This document shows, piece by piece, positions 15,435 through 24,196 of a DNA stretch of 64,000 bases. Positions within the stretch are counted from its first letter, which is position 1. Each line of letters opens with the position of its first letter. A model generated the notes under the pieces. That model was not told the DNA's origin and did no database searches. It saw only the letters and a list, made by a program, of their open reading frames with translations. The stretch comes from Streptomyces alboflavus (lineage in GTDB: Bacteria; Actinomycetota; Actinomycetes; Streptomycetales; Streptomycetaceae), in contig NZ_JNXT01000044.1 of NCBI RefSeq assembly GCF_000716675.1, forward strand, positions 29,146 through 93,145. The letters are read 5' to 3'. A program made the translations under genes and the position numbers.

Positions 15435-17729
15435 GTGGCCACATTCCTGTACAAACTAGGCCGACTCGCCTTCCGGCGACGGCACTTCGTCGCCCTGATC
15501 TGGGTCGCGCTGCTCACCCTCGCGGGTGTCGGCGCGGCGTCCGCGCCCACTGCGGCCTCCAGTTCGTTCTCGATCCCGGGCACGGAGGCGCAGAAGGCCT
15601 TCGACCTGCTCGACGAGCGCGTGCCCGAGGCCAGTGCGGACGGCGCGAGCGCCCGGGTCGTGTTCAAGGCGCCGGCCGGTGAGAAGGTCACCGACCCGGC
15701 CAACAAGGCCGAGATCCAGAAGACGGTCTCCAAGCTCAAGTCCGGCTCGGACCAGGTCGCTTCGGCCGCCGACCCGTTCGCCGCCAAGGTGGTCTCCAAG
15801 GACGGCACGACGGCGTACGCCTCCGTGACGTACAAGGTCACCTCCATGGAGCTGACCGACGGCAGCAGGGACGCGCTGGAGAAGACCACCGACGAGGCGC
15901 GCGACAGCGGCATGACCGTCGAGGTCGGCGGTGACGCGCTGCAGGCCATGCCGCACACCGGTGCCACGGAGATCATCGGCATCGCGGTCGCGGCCGTGGT
16001 CCTCGTCATCACCTTCGGCTCGCTGGTCTCGGCCGGGCTTCCGCTGCTCACCGCGCTGATCGGCGTCGGCATCGGCGTCTCCTCGATCGCCGCGCTCGCC
16101 AGCGCCCTCGACCTGGGCACGACCACCTCGACGCTGGCCATGATGATCGGTCTCGCGGTCGGCATCGACTACGCGCTGTTCATCGTCTCGCGCTACCGCG
16201 CCGAACTCGCCGAGGGCCGCGAGCGCGAGGACGCCGCGGGCCGCGCCGTCGGCACGGCCGGGTCGGCCGTCGTCTTCGCCGGTCTGACCGTCGTGATCGC
16301 GCTCGTCGGGCTCGCCGTGGTCAACATCCCGATGCTCACCAAGATGGGCTTCGCGGCGGCGGGCACGGTGGCCATCGCCGTACTGATCGCGCTCACGATG
16401 ATCCCGGCGCTGCTCGGGTACGCGGGCAGGAAGGTCACGCCGACGGGGGAGAAGGGGAGGCTGTTCGGCGGTCGCAAGAAGGCCGCCGGGACCGGTCCGG
16501 CCGAGGGGAACGCCTCGTCCGAGGGGAACGCCCCGGTCAAGGGCAGCGCCCCAGCCAAGGGCAGCGCCCCCGCCAAGGAGAACCTCGGCACCCGCTGGGC
16601 CCGCTTCGTCGTCCGGCGCCCCGTCGCCGTCCTGCTGCTCGGCGTGCTCGGCCTCGGCGCCGCCGCCCTGCCCGTCTCGCAGCTCGAACTCGGCCTGCCC
16701 GACGACGGCGCGCAGCCCACGTCCACGACCCAGCGCAAGGCCTACGACCTGATCGCGGACGGCTTCGGGCCAGGCTTCAACGGCCCGCTGATGGTGGTCA
16801 CCGACCTCAAGGGCGTCGACGACGCCAAGGGCGAGGCGGCCGCCGTACAGAAGAAGATCGCGGGCCTCGACGACGTGCTCACGGTCGGCCCGCCGCAGCT
16901 CAACAAGGCCGGCGACACCGCGATGATCAGCGTCGTGCCGTCGTCCAAGCCCAGCGGCACCGAGACCGAGGACCTGGTGCACGCGATCCGCGGCGAGGCG
17001 AAGGACGTCAAGGCCGACAGCGGCGCCGAGGTCATGGTCACCGGCACCACGGCCATGAACATCGACGTCTCGGAGAAGCTCAACGACGCGCTGATCCCGT
17101 ATCTCGCGCTGGTGGTGGGCCTCGCGTTCCTGCTCCTGATCGTCGTCTTCCGCTCGATTCTGGTCCCGCTCAAGGCGGCCCTCGGCTTCCTGCTGTCGGT
17201 GCTCGCCGCGCTCGGCGCCGTGGTCGCGGTCTTCCAGTGGGGCTGGCTCGGCTCGCTGTTCGGCGTGGAGCAGACCGGCCCGATCATGAGCATGATGCCG
17301 ATCTTCATGGTGGGCGTGGTCTTCGGCCTCGCGATGGACTACGAGGTGTTCCTCGTGACCCGGATGCGGGAGGCGTACGTCCACGGCGAGAGCCCGCACG
17401 AGGCGATCGTCACCGGCTTCAAGCACGGGGCGCGGGTCGTGTCCGCGGCGGCGGTCATCATGATCGCGGTGTTCGCCGGGTTCATCGGCTCCAGCGAGCA
17501 GATGGTCAAGATGATCGGCTTCGGCCTCGCCATCGCGGTCTTCTTCGACGCGTTCATCGTGCGCATGGCGCTGGTCCCGGCCGTCCTCGCGCTGCTCGGC
17601 CGCAAGGCCTGGTGGCTGCCGAGGTGGCTGGACCACTCGCTGCCGAACGTGGACGTCGAGGGCGAGGGCCTGCGCACCCCGGCCGACCAGGGCGACCCCG
17701 ACGAGAAGCGGGAACTGGTCCGCGTCTGA
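15435..17729 (+). CDS. MMPL/RND family transporter
   Basis: 764 residues with about 12 membrane helices in two MMPL halves. The first is AATEIIGIAVAAVVLVITFGSLV-like at about 175 with GLAVGIDYALFIVSRYR. The second is LALVVGLAFLLLIVVFRSI with FGLAMDYEVFLVTRMRE. The paired (G/A)xDY motifs are the conserved proton-relay elements. The loop at about 340-380 carries repeats of GSAPAKGSAP-type residues. The family exports lipids, siderophores or toxic compounds; the substrate here is unknown. GTG at 15435 has GGGAG upstream. Likely under the TetR at 14658. Confidence 0.92.
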   Translation: MATFLYKLGRLAFRRRHFVALIWVALLTLAGVGAASAPTAASSSFSIPGTEAQKAFDLLDERVPEASADGASARVVFKAPAGEKVTDPANKAEIQKTVSKLKSGSDQVASAADPFAAKVVSKDGTTAYASVTYKVTSMELTDGSRDALEKTTDEARDSGMTVEVGGDALQAMPHTGATEIIGIAVAAVVLVITFGSLVSAGLPLLTALIGVGIGVSSIAALASALDLGTTTSTLAMMIGLAVGIDYALFIVSRYRAELAEGREREDAAGRAVGTAGSAVVFAGLTVVIALVGLAVVNIPMLTKMGFAAAGTVAIAVLIALTMIPALLGYAGRKVTPTGEKGRLFGGRKKAAGTGPAEGNASSEGNAPVKGSAPAKGSAPAKENLGTRWARFVVRRPVAVLLLGVLGLGAAALPVSQLELGLPDDGAQPTSTTQRKAYDLIADGFGPGFNGPLMVVTDLKGVDDAKGEAAAVQKKIAGLDDVLTVGPPQLNKAGDTAMISVVPSSKPSGTETEDLVHAIRGEAKDVKADSGAEVMVTGTTAMNIDVSEKLNDALIPYLALVVGLAFLLLIVVFRSILVPLKAALGFLLSVLAALGAVVAVFQWGWLGSLFGVEQTGPIMSMMPIFMVGVVFGLAMDYEVFLVTRMREAYVHGESPHEAIVTGFKHGARVVSAAAVIMIAVFAGFIGSSEQMVKMIGFGLAIAVFFDAFIVRMALVPAVLALLGRKAWWLPRWLDHSLPNVDVEGEGLRTPADQGDPDEKRELVRV

Positions 17730-17756
17730 GCCGACCGGGCCGGTGCCGCGCCCGAA

Positions 17757-18098
17757 TCAATGGGGCACGGGGGCGGCCGCGTACGTACGACGCAGGAAGC
17801 GGATCAGCGCCGAAGCGTCGAACTGCACGACCGCCACCCCCTGCGCCGAGTGGAACTCCAGGATCGTCTGGACCCGCCCGCACGGCCAGATGCTCACGTC
17901 GCCGCTCTCCGTCGGGGCCCGCAGGCCCTGTTCGAGCAGCTCGCGGCTGAAGGTCCAGTCGTGGGACCCAGGGAGGTCGACCCGCACCGAGCGCGGGTCG
18001 GCCTCCGGGTCGTAGCGCAGCGCGACGGGGACGACGACGTGCTCGTCGGGGGAGTCGGTGACCAGGTGGGCCCGGGTGTACTGCTCGACTGCGGACAT
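17757..18098 (-). CDS. SsgA-like protein (sporulation/cell division regulator)
   Basis: 113 residues. Matches the SsgA-like fold: LVTDSPDEHVVVPVALRYDPEADPRSVRVDLPGSHDWTFSRELLEQGL, then SGDVSIWPCG and DASALIRFLRRTY. SALPs recruit or time cell-wall remodelling enzymes during sporulation septation and spore separation. In S. coelicolor ssgE (SCO3158, from memory) lies beside two PBP genes, as here roughly, so ssgE is a candidate name. ATG at 18098 is followed by the conserved start. Divergent from the nickel importer operon. Confidence 0.85.
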   Translation of the reverse strand: MSAVEQYTRAHLVTDSPDEHVVVPVALRYDPEADPRSVRVDLPGSHDWTFSRELLEQGLRAPTESGDVSIWPCGRVQTILEFHSAQGVAVVQFDASALIRFLRRTYAAAPVPH

Positions 18099-18153
18099 AC
18101 TGACTCCTCGTAGTCGTTCCGGCCCACGGAAAGCGGCTCTCCCCCTAATGTCC

Positions 18154-18169
18154 CATATGTACGCATATG
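18154..18169. promoter_or_regulatory. Paired CATATG boxes upstream of the SsgA-like gene
   Basis: CATATG-TACG-CATATG lies 56 bases upstream of the ssg start. It is the only AT-rich patch in the intergenic region, enclosed by a short CCCAT/ATGGG inverted repeat. It could be an operator or part of the promoter; no regulator is assigned. Confidence 0.4.
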
Positions 18170-18243
18170 CCACATGGGGCGAAGGGGGGAGTGGAGGCGG
18201 TCCGGGGCGCTCCCGGCCCGCCCCAATCGTTGCTGGGCCGCTC

Positions 18244-18260
18244 TTGCAAGCGATTCGCAA
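18244..18260. promoter_or_regulatory. Nur-box-like operator TTGCAA-GCGAT-TCGCAA
   Basis: The site matches the TTGCAA-N5-TTGCAA consensus reported for the nickel-responsive Fur-family repressor Nur of S. coelicolor, with one mismatch. It lies about 107 bases upstream of the nickel-type importer, which supports nickel over cobalt as the substrate. Confidence 0.72.
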
Positions 18261-18366
18261 CAACGCCCATCATTGAAAGGTTCACGAGCGACCCGCTCGG
18301 AGCGATCCGCTCTTGTCATGAGCGCCTCCCCACGCTCATGACCTGCGCCTTTCCAGGAGCACGCGC

Positions 18367-19518
18367 ATGCATGTCCCCGATGGCTTCATCAATGCGCCCG
18401 TTTCCGTCGCCGCCGGTGCCGTAGCAGTCGGCGCGGTCGCCGTGAGCCTGCGTGGCGCGCGGCGTGAACTCGACGAGCGGACGGCACCGCTCGCCGGCCT
18501 TGTCGCGGCCTTCATCTTTGCCGTACAGATGCTCAACTTCCCCGTGGCGGCCGGAACAAGCGGCCATCTGCTGGGCGGAGCCCTTGCGGCGATACTCGTC
18601 GGCCCCTATACGGCGGTCCTCTGCGTCTCCGTCGTCCTGCTCATGCAGGGCCTGCTCTTCGCCGACGGCGGCCTGACCGCGCTCGGCGTGAACATCACCG
18701 TCATGGCGTGCGTGACGACGGTCGTGGCGTACGCGATCTTCCGCGGCCTGGCGAAGGTCCTGCCGCGCGGCCGCCGCTCGGTGACCGCGGCCGCGTTCAC
18801 GGCCGCGCTCGTGTCGGTCCCGGCCGCGGCCGCCGCCTTCACCCTCCTCTACGCCGTCGGCGGCACCACGGACGTGCCCCTCGGCAAGGTCGCCACGGCC
18901 ATGATCGGCGTCCACGTCCTGATCGGCATCGGCGAGGCCGCCATCACGGCGCTCACCGTCGGCGCGGTCATCGCGGTCCGGCCGGACCTGGTGCACGGGG
19001 CGCGCGGCCTGACGGCGCCGCTGAAGCTGCGCGTCGGCGGCGAGCTGGTCGACGCCCCCGCCACCCCCGCTCCCGCACCGGCCCCCGCCGCCGCGGGCTC
19101 GCACCGCAAGCTGTGGGCCGCGGGCCTCGTCACCTCCCTGATCCTCGCGGGCTTCGTCTCCTTCTACGCCTCCACGAACCCCGACGGCCTGGAGAAGGTC
19201 GCCCACGACAAGGGCTTCGACAAGGGCGAGAAGGAGCACGACGCGGCGGACTCGCCGCTCGCGGACTACGGCGTGAAGGACATCAGCAACACCCGCCTGT
19301 CCGGCGGCCTCGCGGGCGTCATCGGCGTCGGCGTGACCGTGGTCGCGGGCAGCGCGGTGTTCTGGGCGGTACGACGGCGGCGCGACGGCGACGGCACGGA
19401 GAGCGGCCCCGCGTCGACGGCCACGGACGACGTGACCGCCGCGACGGCGACCTCCGCGACCTCGACGACCTCCGCGACCTCGGCGACCTCCGTGACCAAG
19501 CCCGCGGAGAACGCCTGA
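18367..19518 (+). CDS. nikMN: Nickel/cobalt ECF importer substrate-capture subunit (NikMN/CbiMN fusion)
   Basis: 383 residues. It begins MHVPDGF, with the N-terminal His2 that helps bind the metal; MH-PDG is typical of NikM and MHIMEG of CbiM. Six or seven membrane helices follow, with FAVQMLNFPVAAGTSGHLLGG supplying further ligands. A second part (about 255-330) carries the PDGLE motif and two helices, equivalent to the separate N subunit, so M and N are fused. Serine/threonine repeats form the tail. One base separates it from the Q subunit. The Nur-box-like site upstream argues for nickel uptake. Confidence 0.88.
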   Translation: MHVPDGFINAPVSVAAGAVAVGAVAVSLRGARRELDERTAPLAGLVAAFIFAVQMLNFPVAAGTSGHLLGGALAAILVGPYTAVLCVSVVLLMQGLLFADGGLTALGVNITVMACVTTVVAYAIFRGLAKVLPRGRRSVTAAAFTAALVSVPAAAAAFTLLYAVGGTTDVPLGKVATAMIGVHVLIGIGEAAITALTVGAVIAVRPDLVHGARGLTAPLKLRVGGELVDAPATPAPAPAPAAAGSHRKLWAAGLVTSLILAGFVSFYASTNPDGLEKVAHDKGFDKGEKEHDAADSPLADYGVKDISNTRLSGGLAGVIGVGVTVVAGSAVFWAVRRRRDGDGTESGPASTATDDVTAATATSATSTTSATSATSVTKPAENA

Positions 19519-19519
19519 C

Positions 19520-20284
19520 ATGGGTGCGGGCCACGCCCACCGCCTCTACCGGCACGGCCACTCGCCGGTGCACGCCCTGCCCCCGCACACGAAGCTGACC
19601 GCCGTCTTCTGCTTCGTCGTCGTGGTGGTCTCCACGCCCCGCGAGGCGGTGTGGGCGTTCGCCGCGTACGCGCTGCTGCTCGCGTCGGTGGCGTACGCGG
19701 CCCGCGTACCGCCCCTGTTCTGGCTGAAGCGGCTCCTCATCGAGGTCCCCTTCGTGGCGTTCGCCCTGCTCCTGCCCTTCGTGGCCGAGGGCGAGCGCAC
19801 CGAGGTCCTCGGGATGTCCCTGAGCGTCCACGGCCTGTGGGGCGCCTGGAACGTCCTCGCCAAGGGCACCCTCGGCGTCGCCGCGTCCGTCCTGCTCGCC
19901 GCCACGACGGAACTGCGCGAACTGCTCCTCGGCCTGCAGCGCCTGAAGCTCCCGCCGCTCCTCGTCCAGATCGCCTCCTTCATGATCCGCTACGGCGACG
20001 TCGTCGCCGACGAGATGCGGCGCATGCGGATCGCGCGCGAGTCCCGCGGCTTCGAGGCGCGCGGCGTGCGGCACTGGGGCGTGCTCGCCAAGTCGGCGGG
20101 CGCGCTGTTCATCCGCTCCTACGAACGCGGCGAGCGCGTGCACCTCGCCATGGTCAGCCGGGGCTACGCGGGGTCGATGCCGGTCATCGACGAGGTGGCG
20201 GCGACCCGCGCGCAGTGGACGTACGCCCTGACCCTGCCCCTGACCGCCCTCGCCGTCTGCCTGTTGGGATGGACCCTGTCGTGA
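19520..20284 (+). CDS. nikQ: ECF transporter transmembrane (T) component, NikQ/CbiQ
   Basis: 254 residues with four or five helices (LTAVFCFVVVVVSTP, LLIEVPFVAFALLLPFV). The conserved coupling-helix signatures are ARESRGFEARG and VSRGYAGSMP, which contact the ATPases. Immediately follows the M/N gene and overlaps the ATPase gene. The N-terminus is histidine-rich (GHAHRLYRHGHSPVH), perhaps metal-binding. Confidence 0.9.
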   Translation: MGAGHAHRLYRHGHSPVHALPPHTKLTAVFCFVVVVVSTPREAVWAFAAYALLLASVAYAARVPPLFWLKRLLIEVPFVAFALLLPFVAEGERTEVLGMSLSVHGLWGAWNVLAKGTLGVAASVLLAATTELRELLLGLQRLKLPPLLVQIASFMIRYGDVVADEMRRMRIARESRGFEARGVRHWGVLAKSAGALFIRSYERGERVHLAMVSRGYAGSMPVIDEVAATRAQWTYALTLPLTALAVCLLGWTLS

Positions 20285-21042
20285 CCACCGCACCGCCCCC
20301 CTCCCTGGAGGTCACCGGCCTCGCCTACGCCTACCCCGACGGCCACCAGGCCCTGTTCGGCGTCGACCTGAGCATCGCGCGCGGCGAACGCGTCGCGCTG
20401 CTCGGGCCCAACGGCGCGGGCAAGACCACCCTGGTCCTGCACCTCAACGGCATCCTCACCGCGGGCGCGGGGAGCGTCACCGTGGCCGGGCTGCCCGTCG
20501 GCAAGCGGCACATGGCGGAGATCCGCCGCAAGGTCGGCATCGTCTTCCAGGACCCCGACGACCAGCTGTTCATGCCGACGGTCCGCGAGGACGTGGCCTT
20601 CGGGCCCGCGGCGGCCGGGGTGCGCGGCCCCGAGCTGGAGGCGCGCGTCCTGAAGGCCCTCGGGCAGGTCGGCATGGCCGCGTACGTCGACCGGCCGCCG
20701 CACCACCTGTCCTTCGGCCAGCGCCGCCGCGTCGCCGTCGCCACCGTCCTCGCCATGGAGCCCGAGATCCTCGTCCTCGACGAGCCGTCCTCCAACCTCG
20801 ACCCCGCGTCCCGCCGCGAACTCGCCGACATCCTGCGCTCCCTGGACGTCACCGTCCTCATGGTCACCCACGACCTGCCCTACGCCCTCGAACTCTGCCC
20901 CCGCGCCCTGATCCTCAGCGAGGGCGTCATCGCGGCCGACGGCCCCACCGCAGAACTCCTCTCCGACGCCGACCTCATGAGCAGCCACCGCCTGGAGCTC
21001 CCCTTCGGCTTCGATCCGAAGTCCGTACGGGAGAAGAGCTAG
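20281..21042 (+). CDS. nikO: ECF transporter ATP-binding protein, NikO/CbiO
   Basis: 253 residues with a full ABC cassette: Walker A LGPNGAGKTT, Q-loop FQDPDDQLF (the ECF-type signature), LSFGQRRRVAVA, Walker B ILVLDEPSSNLDP and the H-loop VTHDLPYAL. GTG at 20281 overlaps the upstream TGA; an ATG at 20269 is a possible alternative. It energises the importer. Confidence 0.92.
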   Translation: MTTAPPPSLEVTGLAYAYPDGHQALFGVDLSIARGERVALLGPNGAGKTTLVLHLNGILTAGAGSVTVAGLPVGKRHMAEIRRKVGIVFQDPDDQLFMPTVREDVAFGPAAAGVRGPELEARVLKALGQVGMAAYVDRPPHHLSFGQRRRVAVATVLAMEPEILVLDEPSSNLDPASRRELADILRSLDVTVLMVTHDLPYALELCPRALILSEGVIAADGPTAELLSDADLMSSHRLELPFGFDPKSVREKS

Positions 21043-21078
21043 TGGAATCTTCGGCGGCGGGTGGCTGTTGTGCGTGAC

Positions 21079-22299
21079 ATGAGCGCTGATCAGGTCGAGG
21101 TCGGGAACGCCGGGGTGCACGGCACGGTGTCCGAGGGCTTCGAGCCCGTACGGGACGCCTTCGTACGCAACTTCGCCGCGCTCGGGGAGCGCGGGGCCGG
21201 GGTCGTGGTGTACCGGGACGGGCGTCCGGTGGTGGACCTGTGGGGCGGGGTGCGGGACTTCGACGGGGCGGAGGCCGAGGCCGGGGGTGCCGCGCCCTGG
21301 GAGCGGGGCACCGCGCAGGTCGTCCGCTCCGCGACCAAGGGGGTCGCCGCGGCCGTCCTGCTCCTCCTCCACCAGCGCGGCGACCTGGACCTGGACGCTC
21401 CCGTCGGCACGTACTGGCCCGAGTACAAGGCCCACGGCAAGGACCGGACTCTCGTACGCCACGTCCTCGCCCACCGCGCCGGGGTGCCCGCCCTCGACCG
21501 CCCCCTGACCCCCGAGCAGGCCCTCGACCCCGACGTGGCCGCCGCCACGGTCGCCGCGCAGCGCCCCTTCTGGGAGCCCGGGACGGACCACGGCTACCAC
21601 GCGCACACGTACAGCTGGCTGACCGGGGAACTGGTGCGGAGGGTCACCGGGCGCTCCATACGGGACGTGATCGCGTCGGAGATCGCGGGGCCGCTGGGGC
21701 TGGATCTGTGGGTGGGGGCGCTTGCGGCCGACGGCCCGGCCGGGCGTGTGGGACGGCTCGGGCGGCTGCCCGACCCGCCCGCCGCCGCGTCGGGGCTCCG
21801 CACCCGCCCCAAGCCGCAGGTGTCCGACGCCTACCGGGACCCGGACTCCCTCACCCGCCGGGCCTTCGGGGTGGTCGAGCCGTTCCCCGACGAGAACTCC
21901 GCCGCGTACCACTCGGCCGTGCTCCCCGCCTCCAACGGCATCGCGACCGCCGGTGCGCTGGCCCGCTTCTACGCATCCCTCATCGGCGAAGTGGAGGGCG
22001 GCGCGAGGCTGTTCACCCCCTCCACCCTCGCCCTCGCCCGCGCCGAGGCGTCCACCGGGCCCGACCGTGTCCTCGTCGTCCACACCCGCCTCGGCCTCGG
22101 CTACATGCTCCACGGCGCCGCGTCGCCCCTCCTCGCCCCGACGTCCTTCGGCCACCCCGGCCGCGGCGGCGCCCTCGCCTTCGCGGACCCCGAGTCCGGG
22201 ATCGCCTTCGGCTACGTCACGAACGGGATGGGCAAGGGGGTCACGGCGGACGCGCGGGCCCAGGCCCTGGTCCGAGCCGTCCGCACCGCCGCCGGGTAG
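21079..22299 (+). CDS. Serine hydrolase of the beta-lactamase/esterase (family VIII) type
   Basis: About 406 residues. It has an S-x-x-K motif (RSATKG) near residue 85, the LAHRAGVPALD region and a Tyr motif in GYHAHTYSWLTGELVRR, followed by SNGIATAGALARFYA. This is the pattern of EstB-like esterases in the class C beta-lactamase superfamily; it lacks a signal peptide, so it is cytoplasmic. The substrate is unknown. The start is uncertain: GTG at 21061 or 21070, or ATG at 21079, none with a clear ribosome site. It follows the importer operon by about 35 bases but is not functionally linked. Confidence 0.85.
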   Translation: MSADQVEVGNAGVHGTVSEGFEPVRDAFVRNFAALGERGAGVVVYRDGRPVVDLWGGVRDFDGAEAEAGGAAPWERGTAQVVRSATKGVAAAVLLLLHQRGDLDLDAPVGTYWPEYKAHGKDRTLVRHVLAHRAGVPALDRPLTPEQALDPDVAAATVAAQRPFWEPGTDHGYHAHTYSWLTGELVRRVTGRSIRDVIASEIAGPLGLDLWVGALAADGPAGRVGRLGRLPDPPAAASGLRTRPKPQVSDAYRDPDSLTRRAFGVVEPFPDENSAAYHSAVLPASNGIATAGALARFYASLIGEVEGGARLFTPSTLALARAEASTGPDRVLVVHTRLGLGYMLHGAASPLLAPTSFGHPGRGGALAFADPESGIAFGYVTNGMGKGVTADARAQALVRAVRTAAG

Positions 22300-22407
22300 C
22301 TCGCCCCCGACAGGGGCGGTAGTACGTCTGCGCGACGCGATGGGATGCCGAACAGAACTCCCGCCGGGTGCTTAGGTGTGCCATTTCAAGAGATTGGTGC
22401 CACGCAG

Positions 22408-22524
22408 ATGACCATCACTCTCGTGCCAATGGCCTTCCGGGACGCGTGCGCGTATGTCGATCGCGCCCACCGCCATCACGCCGCTCCGCACGGGCTCAGT
22501 GGACTGTCGGAGCTGGCAGTGTGA
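22408..22524 (+). pseudogene. N-terminal fragment of an XF1762-type gene
   Basis: A 38-codon frame reading MTITLVPMAFRDACAYVDRAHRHHAAPHG resembles the start of XF1762-family proteins (MTI..V.PM.FR.AC.FV...HRHH..P.G), which are usually about 150 residues and often sit in mobile or phage-related regions. The similarity stops at about 22495, exactly where the TetR gene ends (22496). I read it as a gene broken by insertion of the TetR/oxidoreductase pair. Family recognition is from memory. Confidence 0.55.
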
Positions 22525-23068
22525 CCGCCTCGCGCAGTTCGGCGGTGGCCTGGGTCATGAGCTGAGCGAGGGTGGTGTCCGGCTCGGCTAGCCAGCGGGG
22601 CATGGCGCGCCGGTGGATCGCCAGCACCACGTCGATGAGGAAGCGTGCTTTGCCGGGCTCGACGCCGCGGTGCTCGAGCGCCGGTGCCAGCGCGTCGGCG
22701 ATGTTGGCGAGCTTGATCAGGTCGCGCTCGGCCAGTGCCGGGTTGGCGGCGATCACTCTGCCCCGGCGCAGCAGGAACTCGCGTGGGCGGAAGATCTCCT
22801 CGGCGGTTCCCAGCGCGGTCAGCAGCGCCTCGATCGGGGTGAGGCCCGGGTCGGCCGACTCGACCTGGGCGACGAGGTGGGCCTCGAGTTCGTTGCCGGC
22901 GAAGAGGACTTCCCGCTTGTCGGGGAAGTAGCGATAGAAGGAGCGCTCCTTCAGACCGGCGGCGCCTGCGATCTGCGCAACCGAGGTGCGCTCGAACCCC
23001 TGCGTCTCGAACAGCTCGAGCGCCGCGCGTTCGAGCCGGCCCTGTGCGTCAGATTCCCATCGCGGCAT
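22496..23068 (-). CDS. TetR family transcriptional regulator
   Basis: 190 residues. HTH: ALELFETQGFERTSVAQIAGAAGLKERSFYRYFPDKREVL. The C-terminus (HRRAMPRWLAEPDTTLAQLM) is of the multi-helical mycofactocin/acyl-ligand type. ATG at 23068 (MPRWESDAQG) is chosen over the longer frame, which lacks conservation. Divergent from the oxidoreductase at 23152, with two inverted repeats between them, so it probably represses that gene and itself. Confidence 0.92.
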   Translation of the reverse strand: MPRWESDAQGRLERAALELFETQGFERTSVAQIAGAAGLKERSFYRYFPDKREVLFAGNELEAHLVAQVESADPGLTPIEALLTALGTAEEIFRPREFLLRRGRVIAANPALAERDLIKLANIADALAPALEHRGVEPGKARFLIDVVLAIHRRAMPRWLAEPDTTLAQLMTQATAELREAVTLPAPTVH

Positions 23069-23083
23069 ACCCACCAGCGTACG

Positions 23084-23135
23084 ACAACAGGAGTTGTTAT
23101 CAGCTGGTACGGTCAATGACAACAGATGCTGTCAT
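23084..23135. promoter_or_regulatory. Two inverted repeats in the TetR/oxidoreductase divergent promoter
   Basis: ACAAC-AGGA-GTTGT (23084-23097) and ATGACA-N8-TGTCAT (23116-23135). Both contain the same ACAACAG core, so they may be two sites for the same TetR dimer. Confidence 0.6.
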
Positions 23136-23151
23136 CAGTCGGGAGATCGTC

Positions 23152-24102
23152 ATGAAAGCTCTGCAATTCGACCAGTTCGGCTCCCCGGACGTGATCGCTC
23201 TCCGCGATGCCCCACAGCCGGAGCCTGGACCCGGCCAGATCCGCATCGCCGTGCGGGCGTGCGGCCTGACACCGGCCGACTGGCACATCGTCGACGGTCT
23301 CCTCGCCGACCATCTGCCGCCGCTGCCGCGCGGGCTCGGCCTCGAGGTCGCGGGCACCGTCGACGCGCTCGGCGAGGGCGTCACCGGCGTCCAGATCGGC
23401 GACCGCGTGTTCGGCCCTGCCGCCTTCGACGGGCCGACGGCCGGCGCCGCCGAGTACGCGCTGATGCCAGCCTGGGCACGCATTCCCGAGGGCGTAACCG
23501 CCGAGCAGGCCGCCGCGCTGCCGATGGCGGCCGAGACGGCGTGGCGCGCGCTCGACGACCTCGGCGTCCAGCCGGGTGAACTGCTGCTCGTCCACGGCGC
23601 GGGCACCACCGTGGGTGAGGCGGCGGTGCGCTTCGCGCTGCACCGGGGTATTCGGGTGATCGCCACCGCTGGGCCGACCCGGACCGCCGCCCTGGAAGAG
23701 ATCGGCGCCCAGGTGACCGCCTACGGCGAGGGCATGGCCGAACGCGTCAGCGCACTGACTCCAGGCCCCGTGGACCGCGCCCTGGACACCGCGCCGTCCG
23801 GGGGCCGGATCGACCGCGCCGACCAGCCCAGTCCGGCCGGCGGCTCGCTACCGACCTTGATCGAGCTCACCGGGGATCCCGACCGTGTCCTCACCGTCTC
23901 GGACTTCGCCGCCGCAGCCGAACTGGGCGTCCGGATCACTACCGAGATCCGCTACGACCAGATGAATGAGTTCGCCAGGCTTGCCAGCGAAGGCATCCTG
24001 GTCGTACCGGTCGCCCGCACCTACACCCTCGACCAGATCCAGGAAGCGGCCAAGCTCAGCCAATCCCGCCGCCCCGGCGGCAAACTCATACTCGTCCTGT
24101 GA
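23152..24102 (+). CDS. NADP-dependent quinone-type oxidoreductase (zinc-free MDR)
   Basis: 316 residues of the medium-chain reductase superfamily, quinone oxidoreductase branch. MKALQFDQFGSPDVIAL opens the GroES-like domain; RACGLTPADWHIVDG and PLPRGLGLEVAGTVDALG follow. The cofactor domain has LLVHGAGTTVGEAAVRFAL. No structural-zinc cysteines are seen. ATG at 23152 is preceded by GGGAG. Likely induced by an electrophilic ligand of the divergent TetR. Confidence 0.92.
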   Translation: MKALQFDQFGSPDVIALRDAPQPEPGPGQIRIAVRACGLTPADWHIVDGLLADHLPPLPRGLGLEVAGTVDALGEGVTGVQIGDRVFGPAAFDGPTAGAAEYALMPAWARIPEGVTAEQAAALPMAAETAWRALDDLGVQPGELLLVHGAGTTVGEAAVRFALHRGIRVIATAGPTRTAALEEIGAQVTAYGEGMAERVSALTPGPVDRALDTAPSGGRIDRADQPSPAGGSLPTLIELTGDPDRVLTVSDFAAAAELGVRITTEIRYDQMNEFARLASEGILVVPVARTYTLDQIQEAAKLSQSRRPGGKLILVL

Positions 24103-24196
24103 GCGCCCTGCCAGTCCCCGTCCTGCCCGCTATTGCTCTCCTGCGTGTCGACAACGGGCCTACCGCAAGCGCCTCACCAAGCCACCAACGTCCTGA
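24098..24196 (+). pseudogene. Zinc-ribbon gene fragment (YCSPACRQRAYRKR)
   Basis: Just after the oxidoreductase stop an open frame reads CERPASPRPARYCSPACRQRAYRKRL then TKPPTS and a stop. The motif RPARYCS.ACRQRAYR is a common C-terminal zinc-finger signature in actinobacterial proteins, but no start or N-terminal half is present. It mirrors the broken gene at 22408 on the other side of the TetR/oxidoreductase pair. Confidence 0.45.

Noticed and set aside
15456..17636. 726-residue minus-strand frame opposite the MMPL gene
   Set aside because: His/Asp/Arg-rich antisense shadow; the plus strand encodes clear MMPL helices.
18100..18366. Cobalamin riboswitch before the metal importer
   Set aside because: No B12-box-like or conserved junction structure seen; a Nur box explains regulation better.
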